In this document: one piece after another, positions 1 to 7,299 of the stretch
How the letters are laid out: every line of letters starts with the position of its first letter
Position numbering within the stretch: position 1 is the stretch's first letter
Origin: Syntrophorhabdaceae bacterium PtaU1.Bin034
Lineage (GTDB): Bacteria > Desulfobacterota_G > Syntrophorhabdia > Syntrophorhabdales > WCHB1-27
Direction of reading: 5' to 3'
NCBI GenBank assembly: GCA_002067405.1
Contig: MVRP01000076.1
Coordinates: 1 to 16,993, forward strand
DNA: 16,993 nucleotides
Notes under the pieces: generated by a model
Database searches by the model: none
What the model saw: the letters and a program-made list of their open reading frames with translations, nothing else
Told to the model about the DNA's origin: nothing
Translations under genes and position numbers: made by a program

Positions 1-1
1 G

Positions 2-508
2 AAGCCGACCGATGCCGCGCTCGTCCTCGGGGATGGAAGGCTCGGCCTGCTCATCGCTCTGGTTCTCGCACACTCGGGCATCAATATCACGCTCGTCGGA
101 AGACACCCGGGCAAGATCGCTATTGCGGCGCAGCAAAAGGTAAAGGCAAAGACAGCAGATGAGTTGCGCAGGAAGAAGGCATACGACGTAGTGATCGAGG
201 CGACCGGAACGGCGGAAGGTCTCGAATTGGCTCTCACTCTGGTCAAACCTCGTGGAACGATCGTTCTCAAGACGACGGTCGCGGAAAAGAAGGAGATGAA
301 CCTTTTCCGTGTGGTAGTTGATGAAGTGACCGTTGTTGGATCGCGATGCGGCCCTTTCGGCCCTGCCCTCGCAGCACTCGCGGGCGGTCGCATCAATGTC
401 AAACCCCTCATATCGGCTATCTACCCCTTTAATCAGGCGCTCGGCGCGTTCGAGCGGGCCCGTGATAAAGGGGCATTGAAAGTGCTGCTCGATTTCCGGG
501 ACGAGTAA
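2..508 (+). CDS. Medium-chain (zinc-type) alcohol dehydrogenase, 3' part
   Basis: The reading frame is open from base 2 to the TAA at 506-508; the N-terminal catalytic domain lies outside the window. The visible 168 residues are the NAD(P)-binding Rossmann half of an MDR-type dehydrogenase. VLGDGRLGLLIA matches the GxGxxG dinucleotide loop, followed by a beta strand (NITLVGRHPGK) and then YDVVIEATGT, which is typical of the family. The end (VGSRCGPFGPALAALAGG...KPLISAIYPFNQALGAFERA...ALKVLLDF) is the usual MDR C-terminus. The substrate cannot be told from this part, and the zinc ligands are not visible. The stop overlaps the start of the next gene by one base (TAATG), so the two are probably translated from one message. 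An ATG at 164 in this frame is internal, because homology continues upstream of it. Confidence 0.88.
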   Translation, partial: KPTDAALVLGDGRLGLLIALVLAHSGINITLVGRHPGKIAIAAQQKVKAKTADELRRKKAYDVVIEATGTAEGLELALTLVKPRGTIVLKTTVAEKKEMNLFRVVVDEVTVVGSRCGPFGPALAALAGGRINVKPLISAIYPFNQALGAFERARDKGALKVLLDFRDE

Positions 509-2058
509 TGGCCCGGATCAGGCGAATAAAGAGCCTTCTTCTGATTGTGGCCGTCTTGCTCGCCTTCGGTTCCTGTGCCCACGAGCCGGCTCAAAAGCAG
601 GGTCCTGCCTATGCGAGCACCCCTTCCTCCACGCCTCCTGCTGCCGAGGCAGCAAAGCGGGGACAGCACGAGATCGAACTTGCCGACATTGTGGACAATC
701 CCAAGGCAGCCAACGCCATCTGGGGGATCTCCATAAAGTCTCTTGCCACGGGGAAGACCCTTTTTTCACGGAACGAAGACAAGCTCTTTGTCCCTGCCTC
801 CAACATGAAACTATTCACTACGGCAGTTGCGTTAGTCCGGCTGGGACCCGATTTCAGATACACCACAAACCTCTATGCAGGCGGCAAAATAGAAAAGGGC
901 GTCTTGAAGGGAGACCTTTTTCTGCGCGGCAGTGGAGATCCCACTATCTCCGAAGTTTTCCAGGGCAGGGCGACGGCGGTATTTGAGGATTGGGCCGATC
1001 AGTTGAAGCGGCAGGGCATACGGAAGATCGCGGGAGATGTGATCGGCGACGGCCGTTTGTTCGACGACCGGGATATGGGCCGGGGATGGGCGTGGGACGA
1101 CGAGATGATGTATTACTCTGCGCGGATCAGCGCCGTCTCCTTCAATGAGAATTGTTTCCAGGTGACCGTGTCGCCCGGGAAACGAGCCGGGCAAGCGGCG
1201 CAAATCGAGATCGATCCGGATACTTCCTATGTAAAGATTATCAACAGTGTAAAGACATCGGGTGAAGGGGAACAAAAAGATCTCGACGCACGGCGCGGCG
1301 CGGGGTCTTCGACCATTCTCCTTTCCGGCAGCGTTGCCGAGGGCTCGGAGCCCCGGAGGATACGTTTTACCGCTGCCAATCCGACACTGTATGCGATGAC
1401 CGTTCTTAAGGAGACCTTTGAGAAGAAGGGGATCAGGATATGGGGCAGGCCGGCGGATGTGGGTAGCGCGGGCAAGGATCCTGACTACAAATCGCTGAAG
1501 ATCATCGCGGTGCGCCACTCCGAGCCTTTGAGCGCAATAATCGAGCACATCAACAAACGAAGCCAGAACCTTTATTCAGAGCTTTTGTTCAGGACGCTGG
1601 GGGCGATCTACGGAGGGCACGGGACAACCGAGAAGGCTGTGCAGGTGATCAAGGAATCCCTCCGTGTGATGGGGATCCCTGAAGACGAGCTGGCTATCTA
1701 CGACGGCTCGGGGCTCTCGCGCCTGGACCTCGTCACCCCGTCACAGATGGTGCGCCTACTCGATTATATGTCGAAGCACCCCTACTTCGAACACTTTTAC
1801 CGTTCGCTCCCGGTCGCCGGCGTCGACGGGACATTGCTGAAGCGCATGAAAAATACGGCGGCTGAGAATAACGTGAGGGCGAAAACGGGCACCCTTGCCC
1901 ACATGGTTTCGTTGAGCGGTTATTTCCGCTCCAGGGACGGACCCCTGATCGCTTTTTCCATCATGAGCAACAACTGTCTGAGTCCGCCCGAAGACGTCAG
2001 GTCCTTGCAGGACAGGATTTGCGAGAGGCTCGTAAGGTTTTTCGAGGAGGAGAGATGA
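508..2058 (+). CDS. dacB: D-alanyl-D-alanine carboxypeptidase/endopeptidase (PBP4, peptidase S13), probable lipoprotein
   Basis: A 516-residue PBP4-type enzyme that removes the terminal D-Ala from peptidoglycan stem peptides and/or cuts cross-links in the periplasm. All three penicillin-binding motifs are present: SxxK as S98-N-M-K101 (nucleophile Ser98), SxN as S352-Q-N354, and KTG at 459-461 in RAKTGTLAHMVSLSGY. The family-typical YDGSGLSRLDLVTP is at 398-411. The N-terminus has a basic start, a hydrophobic core (residues 9-20) and Cys23 after FGS. This is a lipobox-like site, so the protein may be a lipoprotein rather than free in the periplasm; the lipobox is not perfect. A Ser/Pro/Ala-rich linker (about 30-50) follows. 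The long region between SxxK and SxN is the extra-domain insertion usual in S13 enzymes. The ATG shares one base with the upstream stop, and the stop overlaps the next start (ATGA), so coupled expression is likely. Confidence 0.95.
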   Translation: MARIRRIKSLLLIVAVLLAFGSCAHEPAQKQGPAYASTPSSTPPAAEAAKRGQHEIELADIVDNPKAANAIWGISIKSLATGKTLFSRNEDKLFVPASNMKLFTTAVALVRLGPDFRYTTNLYAGGKIEKGVLKGDLFLRGSGDPTISEVFQGRATAVFEDWADQLKRQGIRKIAGDVIGDGRLFDDRDMGRGWAWDDEMMYYSARISAVSFNENCFQVTVSPGKRAGQAAQIEIDPDTSYVKIINSVKTSGEGEQKDLDARRGAGSSTILLSGSVAEGSEPRRIRFTAANPTLYAMTVLKETFEKKGIRIWGRPADVGSAGKDPDYKSLKIIAVRHSEPLSAIIEHINKRSQNLYSELLFRTLGAIYGGHGTTEKAVQVIKESLRVMGIPEDELAIYDGSGLSRLDLVTPSQMVRLLDYMSKHPYFEHFYRSLPVAGVDGTLLKRMKNTAAENNVRAKTGTLAHMVSLSGYFRSRDGPLIAFSIMSNNCLSPPEDVRSLQDRICERLVRFFEEER

Positions 2059-4493
2059 AGGGACTGGCTGTGCTGTTGATGATGGTTTTATTTCTTGTTC
2101 CGTTTCACACGGTTCTTGCAGGTGGCACATTCTCGAATATTCAAAGCCGGTCGGTACAAAACCTTCCCGCTTATATTCCCGGCGAGGTGCTGGTCAAGTA
2201 CAGATCGACTGTCCCGTCCGGTGCGCGCACTGCCCACATAATGCAGGTAGGAGCGACGGGGATCAAGACGGTAGGGCAAACAGGCATCGAACGCGTGAAA
2301 TTGCCGGAAGGCATGACGCTTGAAAACGGTTTGAAGCTGTTTGAACAGGATTCCCGCGTCGAGCAGGTAGCGCCGAACGGAATACGTCGGCCCTATGCAA
2401 CCCCGAATGATGAATACTACGGCCAGTTGTGGGGGCTCAACAATACCGGGCAAAAGATCAATAACCCCGAATATCCTTACGCAGGAACGGCCGGAGCCGA
2501 CATGAAGATGCCCGCCGCCTGGGACCTTCAGAAAGGGAGCAACAGCGTGGTGGTCGCCGTCCTGGACACCGGTGTGGACTACAGACAGACGCCGGGCCGG
2601 GGGCACCCGGACCTGCAGGCCAATATCTGGAAGAACCCGGGAGAAACGTCGTGCACCAACGGCATTGACGACGATGGGAATGGCTACATCGATGACTGCT
2701 ATGGATGGGATTTCGTGCTCGATACTAACGATCCTGCAGATTGCGGCGGCCATGGCACCCATGTAGCGGGAACCATAGGGGCGGTGGGCAACAACGGCAT
2801 CGGGATTACCGGGGTGAACTGGAACGTCAGGATCATGCCGCTCCGGGGGCTGGGACTGGGAGACGGGAATGATGCAGATATGATAGAGGCCATCGATTAC
2901 GCCCGTCGCAATGGCGCCCGGATCATCAACGCGAGTTGGGGCGGTCCCGTTGACAGTGGCCCGCTCAAGTCCGCCATTGAGGCCTTCACTGCCGCGGGCG
3001 GACTATTTGTTGCAGCAGCGGGGAATGATGGTGTGGATATCGATTCGGCTCCTCAGTACCCAGGCGCCTGGCAAATAGATGGGATGATCACGGTGGCAGC
3101 CTCCGATCAGGACGACGGCCTCGCAAGCTTTTCCAATTACGGATTGACTTCTGTCCACGTCGCTGCCCCCGGTGTCAGTATTTATAGCACTGTCCCTCCA
3201 ACGGACCCTAAACTGATAACGGACTTTGAGGGCACTACCCTTCCTGCCGGCTGGTCGTCCGGCGGTGCAGATAACCGCTGGACGGTTGCAGACAGCCTTC
3301 TTTTGGACAGTCTTTCAGGCCATGCAACCGGTACGAACTCCTGGGTAACTACCCCCGGGGTGGACTTGAGCGGTCTGACGGGGTGCAGGGCAGGCTATGA
3401 GATACGTTACGATTTGGCGTCGGGAGACAATGTATATCTGAGGGTGTCAAAAGACAAGAATGATTGGACTGCCCTGCCGGCTAAAACATATTCAGGGAGC
3501 ACCTGTTCCGGCGGAGTATGCCACCTGGTATCGGAAGAGGTGGACCTGTCTGCTTATGATGGAGCCCCGCAGCTTTACCTGAGGCTTCACCTCGCTGCCT
3601 CCCATAGTTCCGCAAAGGCGACGGTAGCATTTGACAACTTCGAGGTCATTTGTGCGCCGAAAGATCACAGCGGCGCCTTGCCTCTTTATGCCTACTATGA
3701 CGGCACCTCGATGGCTACGCCCCATGTCGCGGGTGTTGCCGCCCTTCTCAAGGCAGCGGACGCCGGCCTAACCAATGTGCAGATTAAGCAACGACTGGTC
3801 GACACTGTTGACACAAAATCAGGCCTCCTGGCCTTTGTTTCCTCGGGCGGAAGGATAAACGCCCGGATGGCGCTTGTAGGCCCTCTGGCCGTTCCTGCCA
3901 ATCTGGCGGCAAAGCACGGCTCAAACCGTCATATCGATTTGAGCTGGACTGATACGGCCGGCAATGAGACGGGGTTTCTTATCGAACGGGCCCTTGCTCC
4001 CGGAGGTCCTTTTGACTACCAGAAAGAGGTTGGTCCCGACACCACGACCTTTACCGACGGGGACCTTAAAGGGGGCACGGCATACTACTATCGGGTAAAA
4101 ACAGTAATAGGCGATTTAGCTTCCCGGCCCTCCAACGTGGCAAGCGACACCACTGCTCCGGACCCGACAAGAAACCTTGAGACGAGCGGCCATGGATGCT
4201 TTATTGCGACCGCCGCTTTTGGAAGCCCTCTGGCGAACGAAGTACTGGTGCTCCGTAACTTCAGGGATGCACATCTTTTAACGAATACGGTGGGAAGACG
4301 CCTGGTCCTGCTCTATTACCGGCTCTCTCCGCCCGTTGCCGATTATATAAGCCGGCACGATACGTTACGGGCAGCGACGAGAACCGCGTTGATCCCTGTA
4401 GTGTATTCAGTCAAATACCCGGCAGGCGCCGTCTTCCTGCTCCTCTTCGCAGCCGGCATGGGCATCTCTGTCTTTGTACGGTCCCGTCACTGA
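2055..4493 (+). CDS. Secreted subtilisin-like (S8) serine protease with insert domain, Fn3 and CFI-box C-terminus (copy 1)
   Basis: An 812-residue exported protease. The start at 2055 is preferred over an in-frame ATG at 2019 because it follows a strong GAGGAGGAGAG ribosome site (2044-2054) and begins a clean signal peptide (MKGLAVLLMM..., likely cut after VLA at residue 22). A propeptide (about 38-115, IPGEVLVKYR...) precedes the S8 domain. The catalytic set is D171 (LDTGVDY), H233 (GGHGTHVAGT), oxyanion N324 (AAAGNDG) and S552 (GTSMATPHVAG). An acidic loop NGIDDDGNGYIDD (202-214) looks like a calcium site. About 150 residues (388-535), beta-sandwich-like with SW..TP..DLSG and DNFEVIC, interrupt the catalytic domain before Ser552. 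A fibronectin type III domain follows (about 612-700). The C-terminus carries CFIATAAFGSPLA (715-727), an FRD...LL motif, a YYRLSPPVADYI motif, a hydrophobic helix (about 789-807) and a basic tail RSRH. This matches what databases call a CFI-box-CTERM region (recalled). The start overlaps the dacB stop by four bases. Confidence 0.93.
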   Translation: MKGLAVLLMMVLFLVPFHTVLAGGTFSNIQSRSVQNLPAYIPGEVLVKYRSTVPSGARTAHIMQVGATGIKTVGQTGIERVKLPEGMTLENGLKLFEQDSRVEQVAPNGIRRPYATPNDEYYGQLWGLNNTGQKINNPEYPYAGTAGADMKMPAAWDLQKGSNSVVVAVLDTGVDYRQTPGRGHPDLQANIWKNPGETSCTNGIDDDGNGYIDDCYGWDFVLDTNDPADCGGHGTHVAGTIGAVGNNGIGITGVNWNVRIMPLRGLGLGDGNDADMIEAIDYARRNGARIINASWGGPVDSGPLKSAIEAFTAAGGLFVAAAGNDGVDIDSAPQYPGAWQIDGMITVAASDQDDGLASFSNYGLTSVHVAAPGVSIYSTVPPTDPKLITDFEGTTLPAGWSSGGADNRWTVADSLLLDSLSGHATGTNSWVTTPGVDLSGLTGCRAGYEIRYDLASGDNVYLRVSKDKNDWTALPAKTYSGSTCSGGVCHLVSEEVDLSAYDGAPQLYLRLHLAASHSSAKATVAFDNFEVICAPKDHSGALPLYAYYDGTSMATPHVAGVAALLKAADAGLTNVQIKQRLVDTVDTKSGLLAFVSSGGRINARMALVGPLAVPANLAAKHGSNRHIDLSWTDTAGNETGFLIERALAPGGPFDYQKEVGPDTTTFTDGDLKGGTAYYYRVKTVIGDLASRPSNVASDTTAPDPTRNLETSGHGCFIATAAFGSPLANEVLVLRNFRDAHLLTNTVGRRLVLLYYRLSPPVADYISRHDTLRAATRTALIPVVYSVKYPAGAVFLLLFAAGMGISVFVRSRH

Positions 4494-4499
4494 CATACA

Positions 4500-4544
4500 A
4501 GGGGTAAGGTGTGAGCTATGCTCGACGTCTCGCGCCTTACCCCT
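4500..4544 (+). terminator. Hairpin just after the first protease gene
   Basis: GGGGTAAGG at 4501-4509 and CCTTACCCC at 4535-4543 are perfect complements, extended to 10 bp by A4500/T4544. The 25-base loop contains a smaller GAGC-tat-GCTC hairpin. It begins seven bases after the stop codon, a usual place for transcription termination or mRNA 3'-end protection. There is no T-run after it, so it is not a classical intrinsic terminator; it could instead be an RNA-stabilising or protein-binding site. Confidence 0.45.
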
Positions 4545-4625
4545 CGCCTCTCTAACTCACCTCGGGCTTTCCTCACTTTATAAAAACCATCCGTAATTCC
4601 ACAGACTTCAGTTCTATCTCTCTTG

Positions 4626-4655
4626 ATGACAACCGCTTCTCGAAAATGGTAGTAT
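4626..4655 (+). promoter_or_regulatory. Candidate sigma-70-type promoter for the second protease
   Basis: ATGACA (4626-4631, five of six matches to TTGACA) is separated by 18 bases from TAGTAT (4650-4655, four of six matches to TATAAT). A transcript would start near 4662, giving a leader of about 230 bases. The match is moderate and was found by eye. A TTATAA at about 4577 lacks a partner -35 box. Confidence 0.3.
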
Positions 4656-4891
4656 CACCCGTCCGGGCACAAGGCCGCTACTGCCTGAAAAGCGGGCATA
4701 TTGCAGGGTGTAAAGACGATGGACAGTGTAAAAATGAGTTGTCCGCCAGGGCTGAAGATGTCAACCCCATCGCTTTGGCCCGATCGGCGGGGGAATACGC
4801 TCCTTTTTCGGTTGATGGGTAACGGGTTCCCGGTTGCGGCTCATCGGGTATACCTCTTGCAGGGCAATTGAGAAATGTGTAGGGAAAGTCT

Positions 4892-7267
4892 ATGAAGAAA
4901 CTGCTTCCGATCTTTCTCGCCGTTGCTTTCTTTTTCGTTTCCACAAGTATTCTTGGCGAAGAAGCTTTCGTAAAAATCAATCGTTTCCAGAACCTTCCCG
5001 CCTACATGCCGGCGGAGGTGCTTATCAAGTACAAGACTTCCATTTCATCCGGGTCACGGAGGGACCATATGCAACGAATGGGCCTCTGTCGCATCAGGAC
5101 CGTGGGAGAAACGGCGATTGAACGGGTGAGCCTCCCTGAGGGCCTGGGTGTCGCGGAGGCCGTGGAGCTTTTTAAACGTGATCCCGAGATCGAAGACGTT
5201 CAGCCGAATGGGATTTTCCGTATCACTGCCCAACCCAACGACCCCTATTTTGTGCAGCAAAGGCTGTGGGCCCTTCATAACACGGGGCAGATCGTCAACG
5301 GATCATCGGGAACGCCGGGTGCCGACATCAGCATGGTCAACAGCTGGGATATACATACGGGAAGCGGTGCGGTGGTGGTGGCGGTAATCGATACAGGGGT
5401 GGACTACAACCATCCTGATCTTGACGGAAACATCTGGAGGGACTCCTCAAGCAATCCGGGCCGGGATTTTGTGGACAGTGACAATGACCCGATGGATTAC
5501 AACGGCCACGGCACCCACGTGGCGGGAACCATAGGGGCGAGAGGCAATAACGGTGTGGGTGTTGCCGGCGTGAACTGGAACGTCAGGATCATGGCGCTCC
5601 GCGCGTTTAATACGGTAGGCGTGGGCACCGAAGCGGAGATTATCCCGGCAATAGACTATGCCCGGGTAAATGGGGCGCACCTCATCAATGCCAGCTGGAG
5701 TGGTTCTTCGGCCAGCGAGTTCCTCAGGTCCGCCATCGAATCATTCGGCAATGCCGGCGGACTTTTCGTCGCAGCAGCGGGTAATGACGGTACCGACAAC
5801 GACGCGATACCCCAGTATCCGGCCTCGTGGCCGCTGTCCTGTATAATCGCGGTCGCAGCAACGGATCAGAACGATGCTCTGGCCCGCTTCTCCAGCTACG
5901 GCGCTGCTTCGGTGCATCTTGCCGCTCCGGGGACCAATATTTACAGCACCACGGCGCCACGGCTCCAGCGTTACTACACCGAATTCACCGGTGCGACCCT
6001 GGACGGCCTCGGCTGGTCTTCCGGCGGGACGAACAACACATGGGCCGTACGAGGTAACCGCCTTACCGACAGCCCGGGCGGATACGCGCCCGGTACGAAC
6101 TCCTGGGTGATGACTCCGGCCCTCGATCTTGCTGGCCGTGCCGGATGCAAGGCCGGGTACGATTTTGGATACAGCATTAAGACGGGCGATTCGCTGGCCC
6201 TCCAGGGATCCACTGACGGCATCCAGTGGAATAACGTGAACACCTATACCGGCGACACGGGAGGTAACCTGCTCTCCACCAAGGAGGACCTGAAGGCTTT
6301 CGAGAACAGCCTGCTCTATCTGCGGTTCCACCTCGTGGCGCCTCCGGACTCCTCGGCAGGCGGTTACGTTCGGGTGGACAACTTCCAGATTGACTGTTCG
6401 TCATCCGACTATAGCGGCACACCATACGCATACCATCAGGGCACCTCCATGGCTGCCCCTCATGTCACCGGAGTGACAGCGCTTTTAAAGGCAGTAGATC
6501 CCGGCCTGACGAACACCCAGCTAAAACAGATACTCATTGAGACGGTCGATGCAAAACCGGATCTTACCGGGCGTGTTGCTTCCGGCGGACGTTTGAACGC
6601 CTACAAGGCGCTGTCGAGCGCATCTCTCGGCACTCCGTCCGGCCTTTCGGCAATTGCCTCTTCATCAAGCAGAATCGATCTTGCGTGGACCGACGCATCG
6701 AGCAACGAGTCGGGGTTCAAGATCCAGCGTGCTTCCTCCTCAGGCGGTCCCTTCGAGGTGGAATGGACCGTCGACGCGAACGTGACCAACTACTCCGATA
6801 TCACGGCTGCAAGTTCAACCACCTACTATTACAGGGTGAGGAGCAGAAATGCGGTGGCCGATTCCCTTCCATCCAACGTGGCGACCGCTACCACACCTGC
6901 TTCCGCTACCGGAGGCGGAGATGGAGGCGGGGGCGGAGGCGGCTGTTTCATTGCCACCGCAGCATTCGGAAGCCCCCTCGCCGGGGAGGTTCAGACATTG
7001 AGGGATTTCAGGGACAGGTATCTTTTGCCGAATACCCCCGGAAGACAGTTCGTGGCGGTTTATTATCGGTTCTCGCCGCTGATCGCTGATTATATCAGCT
7101 GCCACGAATCGATCCGCATTGCAGCACGGACAGGGCTGATTCCTGTCGTTTACACGGTCAAATACCCTCGGTCTGCCGCGCTTTTTTTCCTCTGTGGAAC
7201 GGGTGTCGTGATAATATGGCGCCAGCGCAGGTTTTTGTGTTGCCTTTTTTCGGGCTTTTTAAGATAG
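4892..7267 (+). CDS. Secreted subtilisin-like (S8) serine protease with insert domain, Fn3, Gly linker and CFI-box C-terminus (copy 2)
   Basis: A 791-residue paralogue of the protease encoded just upstream. The ATG at 4892 follows AGGGAAAG (4881-4888), a modest ribosome site. A signal peptide (MKKLLPIFLAVAFFFVSTSILG) is followed by a propeptide (about 36-112, NLPAYMPAEVLIKYK). The catalytic residues are D167 (VIDTGVDY), H206 (NGHGTHVAGT), N298 (AAAGNDG) and S519 (GTSMAAPHVTG). As in copy 1, a beta-sandwich-like insert (about 362-502, GTNSWVMTPALDLAG, ending DNFQIDC) splits the domain between Asn298 and Ser519. The fibronectin type III domain is at about 578-668. Unlike copy 1, the acidic calcium-like loop is missing and a glycine-rich linker (about 674-684) precedes CFIATAAFGSPLA (685-697). 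The end has the YYRFSPLIADYI motif, a hydrophobic segment (about 761-775) and a longer basic, Cys-containing tail. It probably digests extracellular protein while held at the cell surface; the substrate is unknown. Confidence 0.93.
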   Translation: MKKLLPIFLAVAFFFVSTSILGEEAFVKINRFQNLPAYMPAEVLIKYKTSISSGSRRDHMQRMGLCRIRTVGETAIERVSLPEGLGVAEAVELFKRDPEIEDVQPNGIFRITAQPNDPYFVQQRLWALHNTGQIVNGSSGTPGADISMVNSWDIHTGSGAVVVAVIDTGVDYNHPDLDGNIWRDSSSNPGRDFVDSDNDPMDYNGHGTHVAGTIGARGNNGVGVAGVNWNVRIMALRAFNTVGVGTEAEIIPAIDYARVNGAHLINASWSGSSASEFLRSAIESFGNAGGLFVAAAGNDGTDNDAIPQYPASWPLSCIIAVAATDQNDALARFSSYGAASVHLAAPGTNIYSTTAPRLQRYYTEFTGATLDGLGWSSGGTNNTWAVRGNRLTDSPGGYAPGTNSWVMTPALDLAGRAGCKAGYDFGYSIKTGDSLALQGSTDGIQWNNVNTYTGDTGGNLLSTKEDLKAFENSLLYLRFHLVAPPDSSAGGYVRVDNFQIDCSSSDYSGTPYAYHQGTSMAAPHVTGVTALLKAVDPGLTNTQLKQILIETVDAKPDLTGRVASGGRLNAYKALSSASLGTPSGLSAIASSSSRIDLAWTDASSNESGFKIQRASSSGGPFEVEWTVDANVTNYSDITAASSTTYYYRVRSRNAVADSLPSNVATATTPASATGGGDGGGGGGGCFIATAAFGSPLAGEVQTLRDFRDRYLLPNTPGRQFVAVYYRFSPLIADYISCHESIRIAARTGLIPVVYTVKYPRSAALFFLCGTGVVIIWRQRRFLCCLFSGFLR

Positions 7268-7291
7268 GTCGATACGTCGAATACGGCCTAT
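7264..7291. terminator. Inverted repeat between convergent genes
   Basis: ATAGGTCG (7264-7271) can pair with CGGCCTAT (7284-7291), eight pairs including one G-U, in the 32-base gap between the stops of the second protease and the convergent glgC-like gene. T-rich sequence with a weak GCC/GGGC hairpin lies just to its left at the end of the protease gene. Position suggests a shared terminator, but the stem is short and no good T-run follows on either strand. Confidence 0.25.
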
Positions 7292-7299
7292 TTCCCGGT

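Larger units (their letters stand above)
4494..4891 (+). other. Non-coding region between the two protease genes
   Basis: About 400 bases with no convincing gene; short frames here lack ribosome sites and show no family features. Beyond the hairpin at its left end, it holds a candidate promoter at 4626-4655 and a structured stretch of about 230 bases before the second protease start. Possible hairpins are CCGCT/AGCGG (4675-4679/4691-4695), GGACA/TGTCC (4721-4725/4740-4744), and a two-part stem CCGCC..GGGC with GCCC..GGCGG (4743-4752 with 4778-4790). The second and third share bases 4743-4744, so they could be alternatives. A palindrome CGGGTTCCCG lies at 4823-4832. No known riboswitch consensus was recognised. 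Confidence 0.6.

Noticed and set aside
832..1548. Long open frame antisense to dacB (238 codons)
   Set aside because: Lies wholly inside dacB, which has all three catalytic motifs. The antisense product shows no family features and is a by-product of GC-rich codon use.
4656..4891. Cyclic-di-GMP (GEMM) or other known riboswitch upstream of the second protease
   Set aside because: The conserved cores of the classes I know were not found; only generic stems are visible.
4678..4980. Minus-strand frame across the intergenic region and the second protease's signal peptide
   Set aside because: No ribosome site, no recognisable features, and it overlaps the real start of the protease gene.
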